Below the pieces are notes generated by a model. That model was given only the letters and a program-made list of their open reading frames with translations, made no database searches and was not told the DNA's origin. Positions 55,979 through 64,000 of a DNA stretch of 64,000 bases are shown piece after piece (position 1 is the stretch's first letter; each line of letters starts with the position of its first letter). The DNA comes from Podaxis mareebaensis (taxonomy: Eukaryota > Basidiomycota > Agaricomycetes > Agaricales > Agaricaceae). The stretch is from the NCBI GenBank assembly GCA_018524725.1, contig JAEUWP010000180.1:372001-436000 (forward strand), written 5' to 3'. The translations under genes and the position numbers were made by a program.

Positions 55979-57684
55979 ATGGCCCAAATTCAAGACGATC
56001 AACTGTTTGAGCATAGTGCTCGCGTTAAGGACAAGGTTGTCGTTATTACCGGTATGCTTTCTTCCGCAGACCATAATAAAGCGCTGAATTGAACAATCAC
56101 ATGATATTCGGAAACTTTGTGCGTTGACCTCGTATGCTGTCGAACTGGCTGGTGGTCGGCTTCCTACATAACTCCTGTCGTTGATATTGGATGGGGCATT
56201 ATGGGTGAATAGGTGCTGCGAACGGTATCGGCAGAGAGGCTGCAAAGCAGTTTGCTTCCTATGGGTTCGTGTCTCCGTTTTGCACGTGTTTATGTCCCAA
56301 CTTGTGATTGACACGTCTCTTGAATTTCTGTCTACAGAGCTAAGATTGTAATTGGAGACAGAGACACTGAAGGAGGAAAGAAGACCGTGGACGAAATTGT
56401 AAAAGATGGAGGGTAAGCGGTGTCGTGTTGGTTTGACTTTGGGTGCTTGCGTTACTAATAGAACTTTATTTGAACAGCAAAGCTGTCTTCGTGAAATGTG
56501 ATGTCCTCTCGTGGGACGACCAGCTCGCGATGTTTGAAACGGCTATTTCGAAGTACGGTTCAGTCAATATAGTTGTGCGTATATCTATTTCCATACTTGT
56601 CTCGTCAAGCAGCCTTGCGCTTCGCCCCTATATCACCCATCCCACCATTTGCATCCTCTCGGGAACGTTCGACTGAGTTAGAAATTCTGTCCAGGTTCCC
56701 AACGCCGGTGTCACGGAAGCAACACAATTTGGTTCAGTCACTCTCGACCAGAGTGGTAAACCAGTAAAGCCAAAATTGCTGACACTGGATGTAAACCTTA
56801 CTGGGGCCTTATACAGTCAGTCAATTCTCTTTCTACTCCGTCTCATTCCTTGTTGACAAGACCCTTTCTCCCTATTTGACTGCAGCCGTTCATTTGTCTT
56901 TACATTACCTGAAATTGAATCAAAAAGTGGGTGACTTAAAGTCTCTCATCCTTCTTGGTTCCGTAGGTACGAAAGCTCTTTCCAACTTTGTGCCCTTCAA
57001 AGTCCTGACATGAAGTCTTACGCGATATAGCATCTTGGATGGCCATTCCAGGAGCACCTCTTTACACCGCTTCGAAACATGCCATTTTAGGTGTTATGAG
57101 GTGCCTCCACCTCCCTCTCGAACTTCAGGGCATCCGCGTTGGAGCCATCCATCCCTTCTTCGCCGGTAGGCCTTCTCCGACGTCCCTCAGTCTTAGGTGA
57201 CCTAAACTGACGCATTTTTCATTTCGTTGTAATCGTTCAGACACGGCCATAGTCCCAGTCCCAGTGAAGGTATTTCTCTCAGGGATTCCGCTCACACCGG
57301 TACCGCGAGTCGCTGGAGCTATCTTCTACGCTGCCACGAACCCTGATCCCGAGACCAACGGATGTGCTTGGCTTCTACTCGACAATGGGCCTGTCTTCCG
57401 CGTGAAACCGGATGAGTTCAAGCAAGGAGTGTATAAGATGATTGATGATCGCGCGAACGGTCTGCTCAAGTGAGTCGGGCTCTTGACTCTGATACAAAGC
57501 TTAGTTTGCTGATATCTTTGTGTTTGCCATGACCAGGGTGGCAAAGGGGATCTCTTATTATTATCGAGTATGGAAGGATCTGTGGCGCCTACTTGGAAAG
57601 CAGTTCATCATTTTGGGTATGGGAGTCGTCCTAGCCAAAGTGATGTGGGACCAGCGGGAACGTCTTGCAGGTTATATCCGATGA
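55979..57684 (+). CDS. Short-chain dehydrogenase/reductase with C-terminal membrane segment
   Basis: Seven or more exons. The start MAQIQDDQLFEHSARVKDKVVVITG leads, after a long first intron, to the NAD(P)-binding motif TGAANGIG. Then come the acidic GDRDTEG that follows strand beta-2 (favouring NAD), the NAG motif in VPNAGVTEA, the catalytic Ser region LLGSVASW and the catalytic Tyr-x3-Lys in YTASK. The C-terminus adds a helix FIILGMGVVLAKVMW that looks like a membrane anchor, after RVWKDLWRLLGK. The acidic residue and overall order resemble 15-hydroxyprostaglandin dehydrogenase-like classical SDRs; the fungal substrate is unknown. Confidence 0.87.
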
Positions 57685-57860
57685 TCTCGTGTTGTTATAG
57701 TAGAATCTTCGTGATTATATGCTTACTTTAATGTACATGCCTCATATGAGGTTTCCTTTGCGAAGGGAAAGTAAAACTCCCCGGATAGTTAGCGAGGATG
57801 AACGGCATATAGAGCGGAAATCTGAACATGAATACTGAACGTCTTAAACGAGAAGCATAC

Positions 57861-58931
57861 TTAGAAGGTTCCAGTCGCGTAATCCGACCTGAACGGCATT
57901 TTCGTGAAGTGGAAGGATCGTCTATGTCGTCCCGCCGGTGCCCGTATCCCTGTACCCAATTAGAACGCCGTCTTAATAAAGGCATAGTTTGGACATACCG
58001 GCGACTATTCTGTACGCGGATGAAGAGCCAATCGACAGCAGCTCTAACACCAGTTCTAATAAAATAAAAACGAGAAGCAGCGTTTCCCCGTAAGCAAAGC
58101 AGGATCTATGACGGGGGATGAAGCGGCGGATTTACCCTTCCAAAGCGGATACTCCCATCACATCCAGACTCGCAATTCGTTGTCTTCTAGCCGTGATCTC
58201 GTTCTCGCCTTCGCCATATCTCGAATTGCGTCGAGCACTTTCTAATTTGCGTTGGTACCAATCCTCATAGTCGTGTCGAATTTCCTCGACAGAAAGGCTT
58301 TGCGGTGAATCTTGCTTATTGGCGAGGAGTAGAAGCGGGACACCGAGAATTTGGGGTGCGGATAGAACTGAGTCTATATTACTTGGAAGGATATGGATTA
58401 GTATATCTTGCATGCATATACTTTATGATGAAGGTTGGGTGCTTCGGGGGGCATAGGAGATTACGAAAGACATACCAAATACCTCCCAGCCTTCACTAAG
58501 CCGTTCACGGTCTTCGGCATCTATCACATATACGACAGCATGGCAGTCGTCAAAGTACCGATGCCAGATGTTACGGATGCCGCGTTGACCGCCGAGGTCC
58601 CAGAACTGGAGGATCGTAGACGGCAAAGTGATCTTTCCGGCTGAAGTAGAGCACGAGGATGAGGTCAGATGAGCATTACACAGTGAGCCCGTGCGCACTA
58701 TTCTGGCCGACAGTTGGCCCTATTTTGTCGGGAGTCAGCCCAGGAATGTCATTATACAATGTCTTGATTTTCTCGAGGAGAGTCTAACAACGCATCAGTT
58801 CAGGCCGTGAAGCGTTCCATGCACACAGGATTGCGCACAGTCTTTCCAGCGCCGTCGAGGCCAATGATAATAACTGAGAATTCTTCCTTTCTTGTGAGAT
58901 ACTCATGAAGACCTTTGAGGAGATGATACAT
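57861..58931 (-). CDS. ARL3: ARF-related small GTPase, ARFRP1/ARL3 type
   Basis: Starts MYHLLKGLHEYLTRKEEFSV. Met-Tyr rather than Met-Gly at the start is the hallmark of ARFRP1/yeast Arl3, which is N-acetylated by NatC instead of myristoylated. Motifs: P-loop GLDGAGKTTLL, switch I GPTVGQN, WDLGGQ, NKQD and SALEG. An insert of about 25 residues (around DWYQRKLESARRNSRYGEGE) precedes the last motif. Exons join via EVF-DSVLSAPQ and LEG-TGVRAAVDWLF. In yeast and animals this GTPase recruits Arl1 and its GRIP golgins to the trans-Golgi. The final exon (from an intron near 57870-57990) and the stop at 57861 are less certain. Its start is only 83 bp from the VMA16 start. Confidence 0.88.
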
Positions 58932-59014
58932 GGTCAAGGGGCAGCCAAACAAGGACCAACAGCGCCGCCAACTGTCCTCAATCCGCTCACCAAACACCCT
59001 CTCAAGACCTCCAA
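58932..59014. promoter_or_regulatory. 83-bp bidirectional promoter region
   Basis: All the DNA between the start codons of ARL3 (-) and VMA16 (+). At this size both core promoters and both leaders must overlap or extend into the coding regions. Confidence 0.5.
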
Positions 59015-59978
59015 ATGGGTTACTACTACTCCTATGGCCTCCCGCCCTCCCTCCTGACTATTCTTCTTCTATATCTCTTATTCACTGGTAAGCCGTCGGT
59101 GCTGCCGATATTGACCAAGTCTCACCACCGTCCGCAGGCCGTTTCGACATTGGCCAGTTCTTGCAGGAATCAAGTCCGTATGCTTGGGGCGCGACTGGAA
59201 TCGGACTTTGCATCGGCTTGAGTGTCCTTGGTGCAGGATGGTGTGTGCCAACTTGGTTCCGCGTCAACCCCTTTCTGACTGTGGGATGCATGCAGGGGAA
59301 TATTCATCACTGGGTCATCCATCCTCGGAGGCGGCGTTAGGTCACCACGCATCACGACCAAGAACTTGATTAGGTGTGCATTATCTCAAACCAACACCCC
59401 GTACTCTCTGTTGATTTTGCTACAGTATCATCTTCTGTGAAGTCGTTGCAATCTACGGCGTTGTATGTCCCAGCCAACCTCAGGCTATCCTAGCCACCCT
59501 AATTGCCCTTCTTAGATCATTGGCATCGTATATTCAACGAAACTGACTTATGTTCCCGACGACGTCCTTTACACACGCAGTAACTACTTCACAGGTCCGT
59601 TACAAGTCCCCTCCCAGCCCGCATCGTCAAACTAAAACGGTTCTAGGTTTCGCGCTCTTCTGGGGCGGCCTTACTGTTGGCATGTGCAACCTCCTCTGTG
59701 GCATCTGCGTAGGCGTCACAGGTTCCACCGCAGCATTGGCAGATGCCGCAGACGCGGACCTCTTTGTCAAGATCCTTGTCGTTGAGGTCTTTGGTAGCAT
59801 TCTCGGACTCTTCGGCCTGATCGGTACGTCCATATCCCCTTAGCACATGTCTCCAAAGCTAATGTCTGACGTTCTTGTAGTCGGCTTGCTTATGACAGGC
59901 AACGCCGCAGACTTCCAAGCCGCAGTCACACCCGTTGCGAACGTCGCTCGTTCCTTCGCTTCCCCTTTCGTCTACTAA
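59015..59978 (+). CDS. VMA16: V-type ATPase proteolipid subunit c''
   Basis: About seven short exons starting [25 protein letters not shown]. Hydrophobic segments include the first ([11 protein letters not shown]), [22 protein letters not shown], the segment with the essential proton-carrying Glu in [31 protein letters not shown], and [22 protein letters not shown] with a second Glu. The order and five-segment length match subunit c'' (Vma16) rather than c, which lacks the extra N-terminal segment. It forms part of the rotating ring that moves protons into the vacuole. The C-terminus ends [10 protein letters not shown]. It is convergent with the CUE gene. Confidence 0.93.
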
Positions 59979-60165
59979 CCCACTCCTGTTGATTATGCAT
60001 TCCAATGAATCGTCTCATGGACTGTAGATACCAGAATGCATTCCCTTGTATTGACCGAGCGAGATATAAGGCAAATTGTCCACGATATATACGACATACA
60101 ATACACGACAACACCCAAAGTAAATTCACGCGCATATATACACATGTCCAAGGAAACCAAGAATC

Positions 60166-61936
60166 TTACTTCCTATCGTCATCAAAAGGGCTCTCGGCAT
60201 ATTCTAAATCATCATCATCATCATCCAGACGCCGTCGCTGAGGCTGAGGCTGACTTTGCGCTGGATCCCTGATTAGGGAGATAGGTCTCTTGGGTAACAG
60301 ACCGAGTTTCCCTAAACACAGTTAAGGGCGACGTGCAGAAACGGGGAATAAGATAGTTACCTCCATCGATAGGATTGGCCGGACTGGGACCCCTCTGGGG
60401 TGCTGACGCAGCAAAGCTACTACCGGATGTCGCGGCCATAGTCGTCGACTGCGCAGGCTGCGACCCCGAAGCAGAACCTGTAGCGGAGGCAGCTATGGAC
60501 ACGCAAAAAAGTCGGATCTCAGCCACCCTTGAATGATAAAGTCCAGCCAAAAACCAAACATACCGCTTGAAGCTGTATCTGAAGGCAACGGCGTCACGTC
60601 ATACCCCTCAACCGCAATAGATGATTGTTTCTTCTCAGATAAAGTCGGCGAAGTATACTGCGTTGGTGGCGATAAAGGCTGCGGACTCGGATTGGGATCG
60701 TAGAATGCAGCCGGTTGAGAAATCGCCGTGTTTGCAGGAGTGCTGGCTGGGGGACTCTGGATTCCGTAGTTAGACTGGGAATGGTGCCCGTGGTATGGCT
60801 GGTAGTTGGTCCGGGGAGGGGGTGATTGGGCGCTGTTGGGGCCATAGTATCCAGCATTCGACCCGCCCCATGTTGGTTGAACACCCGATCCACCCGCTTC
60901 TGGGTTTGGCCTGGAGCGAGAATATTGTCAGTGTAAAGCATCTTGGGATGAGGGCTATAGAACTCGCTTGTCGAATTCTTGGATCTTAGCTTTGACTTTC
61001 GAAACGAAAGCACCAAACGTCTTTCTCCCAGCTACACAAAAGATTAACCTCAGTCAAAAAATGAAATCGTGAGACTCACTTTCAGCGATTTTAGTAAACT
61101 GTTCCTGGAACTCTGTCATTGTGTCCTTTCCACCTACAGGTGGTGAGGCAGTCTGTTGTTGTTGTGGCTGCTGCTGTTCATAACTCTGCGTACGCGAGCT
61201 CCGACGTTGTTGTCGATGCTGCTGACGGCGTTGCATCTCCCATTGCTGGACCTGTTGTTGCTCCTCGAGCATCAACCGTCTCGCGAGTTGTTCATCCAAT
61301 TCTTCTTGAGTCTGGTAATGACAAACGGAAAATTATTTAGGCCACGGTCCGTTGTAAATCGAAGAGCAAGCGATGACGCACCATCTGTGGTTGCTGAACT
61401 GGCGGTGGCGCCTCGCTATGGAAATCCGGATCGTTCATTCCAAGTAGAACATCGACTGCACGATCCTGATCACCATTAACCGATTCCAGTACAGATTGCC
61501 TGCATCATATCGAAAGGACGCGACGCGCACGAAAATCCAAGAAGAAAAGCAAAGAAATCAGATCCCTATCACCTCCCCACGAATCACGGACTACGTACAA
61601 AATCAACTCGTCGTAATCCGGGAAGATAGCCTTCAGGGCAGCGACTTGCGGATCCCTAGGTACATCTTGTACACCAGTGTTCGCGGGACGAGATTCCGGA
61701 ATTGGAGGCGACGACGGCTGAATGGGTGGAGGGGAGGCCGAGGGTGAGGTAGTTCTAGGTTGGCCCGCAAATGGACTTGGTTTGGTGGCTGGTGGGGGTG
61801 ATATGGACGTTGATCTCGCCTTGTCCTCCGTTGGAGCACTCGTACTCGAGGCGGTTGCGGACACAGGCTCTGGAGTAGTGGCTTCAAGCTGAGTGGTCGT
61901 CGCCGCCGCCGCAGTTGGTTGTTCTCTGTCTTGCAT
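60166..61936 (-). CDS. CUE-domain ubiquitin-binding protein (CUE5/TOLLIP-like)
   Basis: Several exons starting MQDREQPTAAAATTT. A Ser/Thr/Pro-rich leader is followed by a CUE domain split by an intron: VAALKAIFPDYDELIL joined to QSVLESVNGDQDRAVDVLLGMNDP. The FP and LL motifs that contact ubiquitin are present. A Gln-rich coiled coil (EELDEQLARRLMLEEQQQ and on) follows, then AGRKTFGAFVSKVKAKIQEF and a Pro/Ser/Gln tail. The end is LIRDPAQSQPQPQRRRL with six Asp and then ESPFDDDRK. Yeast Cue5 links ubiquitinated aggregates to Atg8; the same role is possible, but I see no clear Atg8-binding WxxL motif. Confidence 0.85.
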
Positions 61937-62274
61937 GGATACGGGTGTCTAGATAAAGACTGGTCGTGGTCGTGATGGTGAGGAAGAAACTCGCGGTGAT
62001 GGAAGAACAGAAGTATTTATGATGAGATGCCTGCATTTAGGGTATCCAAGTACGCTTGGTATTACTTGAGCTGCAAACGGCCGATCCGCAGTCCCTTTCT
62101 CACTTGGTACAACCCTTTCCACGCACTGCCGCGGGCCAATCACTCGGCTCCGCCCTTTGTAATATATCCGGCAGTACTCGCCAGTCCAAAAGTCAGTGGA
62201 AGGGGTTATGACTTCATGCACTGGATCACTTCTATTATCTCCTGTAGTTACACCGATGCCAGTATCCAGAACAA
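61937..62274. other. Intergenic upstream of the CUE gene
   Basis: About 340 bp between the CUE start and the stop of the methyltransferase gene on the same strand. No coding signal seen. Confidence 0.4.
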
Positions 62275-63944
62275 TCACCATCTACCCTTCTTCGCTTTCG
62301 CATTGGACCCGCTAGCCCCAGCCTTTCTTTTATTCGACCCCTCTCCAGGTCGTTTATTGTCAGCCTCCTTGAGGCTATTCAATTTCTTTAAGCTTCCGTG
62401 CAATATCTCCTTTTCGCCGATCCGTACGATCAGAGCGTGTCGTTTGTTGAGAGGAACAGATACAGTCAATGACGCTTTATCGGCCTGCGACAAGGTCTCT
62501 CAGCCCCTCGAAACACAGAGACAGGAAGAACAATACCTCTAATGCTGTTGGGTACTGGGCCAGACGGTTTTCAAGAGTCGAGATCAGGACGTCGTACAGC
62601 GCACCATCGAGTTTCGGTTTGGGGGGCTTGGACTTTTCCCGGACCTTTTCCCACTCATCCTTTGACAGGAGGAGTAGCTTGGCGAATGAAATCATCACTG
62701 GTGGGAGTTCACAGTCATAGTCCAAGATGAAAATGCTACGATATCATGTTAGTACCAACTGTGATATCGGAACATCGATCTACGTACTCTTCACCACCCT
62801 CTTCCAGCCACCAGTCTATTCTTTCCTTTGCCTCATCACCTTTCGCAGCTCCCGGGATTGATGATACGCTGAACACGATCAAGTCGGCCTTCACTTCAAC
62901 GACGTCTCCGGGGTTCCCAGAGCCCCCGGAGGGTAAAGGTAGTACATCAACATGGCCGTATCGACGCAGCAGCTCTGCGTTCGGGAGATCCCCATACGTG
63001 TTCCACTACAATTGAAAATCAAGCCGTGCTGGATGAGAGAACCGAGATGACTCACGATTTGTTCCCCAGATTTGATCGCTTTCGTGGATACCATCCGCAA
63101 CTCATGCTTCTCGTAAAACAGTTTCGCCTGATGGGCAATTTAGATGATCGACAGTTGGGCGATAAAACAAAACATAACTCACGTTTTCCGTTTGATACCT
63201 TGCGTTCAAGATATCAGCCATCGGGACCATAGCGACATCAGATGAATCCTCTCCGTCCTCATCACTGCTGTCCTCAGAGGCTTCTGCGTGGTCCGCAGTT
63301 TCATGATCATGATCTTGTTCGTCGACATCCATAGCACTACCTAGGCTAGTGTCAGCAGCCTCAGCGGAAGTCTCATCTTCATCTTCATCTTCATCTCCCT
63401 CCCATTTTTCCACGACGAAACTTCGAGAGAGGATGCGACTTCCCATAACATGATAGACATCAAGTGTGTAGTGCGTTGAGAAATCCTCCGGGCGAAATAG
63501 ATCTGGTCTTGACTTGACGGCTGGTACCAGTCTTTCTTTATAATCTACCTCGGCCTCTGCCTTTCCGAGTTTTTCTGCAAGCGTTGGTCAGATGTGCAGT
63601 CGTCTCAAGCAAGAGGGCAAACAGACCTACCACCGAGGTGCCCTTCAACTCTGCGAGGTCATCCTCATTCCAAAACATTGGGGTGTTGAATTGATCTGGC
63701 AGGGTATCTGTTGTGCATATCAATCACCTGGTTCACGGCGCTCAGTAGCCAACACACCTAGATAGCCTGCCCACCTGGACGACGAGCCGTTGGCTCTTTC
63801 CCACATCATACACAGAATCAACCCAACCCATCCTTGATGCAGTTTGGCCTTCCGCCAAGCATCAAGTCCGAATTTTATTGGCAGTTCAGATGTACGTGTA
63901 GACAATGTCAGATTTCGAGGAATAGTGAATAGCGTATGTCCTTT
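62275..63944 (-). CDS. RKM4: SET-domain protein lysine methyltransferase, RKM4/SETD6 type (5' partial)
   Basis: The 5' part lies outside the window. The first visible exon, whose acceptor is at 63945, encodes KGHTLFTIPRNLTLSTR. Next come WVGLILCMMWERANG, FNTPMFWNEDDLAELKGTSVV-type segments and a YSLDVYHVMGSRILSRSF-like block. An acidic insert of Glu and Asp follows. Then come the SET motifs VPMADILNARYQTENAKLFYE and GEQIWNTYGDLPNAELLRRYG, with the cofactor-binding Asn and catalytic Tyr regions. The Rubisco-LSMT substrate-binding domain ends with LNKRHALIVRIGEKEILHGSL and a Lys-rich tail (KAKKGRW). RKM4 methylates ribosomal protein L42 in yeast; SETD6 has other targets. The join TALE-ADKAS is across an intron near 62495-62540. 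Confidence 0.87.
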
Positions 63945-64000
63945 CTGATGGATGTAGGATGAGCTCTGCTATCAAAACGAAGTAAATGATCAGACGCTCA

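Overview
The window reads as nuclear DNA of a filamentous basidiomycete, most likely an agaricomycete. Genes carry many short introns (about 48-90 nt, GT..AG), intergenic spaces are small, coding lies on both strands, and several proteins have fungal or agaricomycete character (PRM1, UVDE, an agaric-type caspase-fold protein, a SEY1 GTPase). Gene models were built by hand, joining reading frames at canonical splice sites; the spliced lengths of NUP2, GYP1, the RraA-like gene, ATP16 and PRM1 are exact multiples of three.

Layout. 0-5 kb: the 3' end of an unknown tail-anchored-type protein and a large intronless coiled-coil protein. 5-12 kb: an NUP2/NUP50 FG nucleoporin, the Rab-GAP GYP1 and an RraA-like aldolase. 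12-28 kb: DNA polymerase kappa, a caspase-fold protease, Beclin/ATG6 (divergent from the protease), glutamate-cysteine ligase, ATP synthase delta and a large AlkB-type dioxygenase. 28-32.7 kb: a gene-poor stretch with an intron-containing tRNA-Met(CAU) and a decaying array of WW domains. 32.7-44 kb: PRM1 (mating cell fusion), SEY1 (ER fusion) and acetoacetyl-CoA synthetase. 44-46.6 kb: no genes, one short tandem repeat. 46.6-64 kb: a very long disordered protein, UV damage endonuclease, a HOB3/RVS161 BAR protein, a short-chain dehydrogenase, an ARFRP1/ARL3 GTPase, the V-ATPase c'' subunit, a CUE-domain ubiquitin-binding protein and the 3' part of an RKM4/SETD6-type lysine methyltransferase.

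Most genes are housekeeping and do not form one pathway. Themes recur: DNA damage tolerance or repair (POLK, UVE1, AlkB-like), membrane fusion and traffic (PRM1, SEY1, GYP1, HOB3, ARFRP1, VMA16) and cell death or autophagy (caspase-fold protein, Beclin). Four gene pairs start head-to-head within 83-454 bp, so shared promoters are likely. I found no CRISPR, no intact transposon and no secondary-metabolite cluster. The items most worth following up are six HMG-box core sites upstream of PRM1, two adjacent tiny exons in POLK, the tRNA-Met intron that mirrors its anticodon loop, and the WW-array pseudogene.
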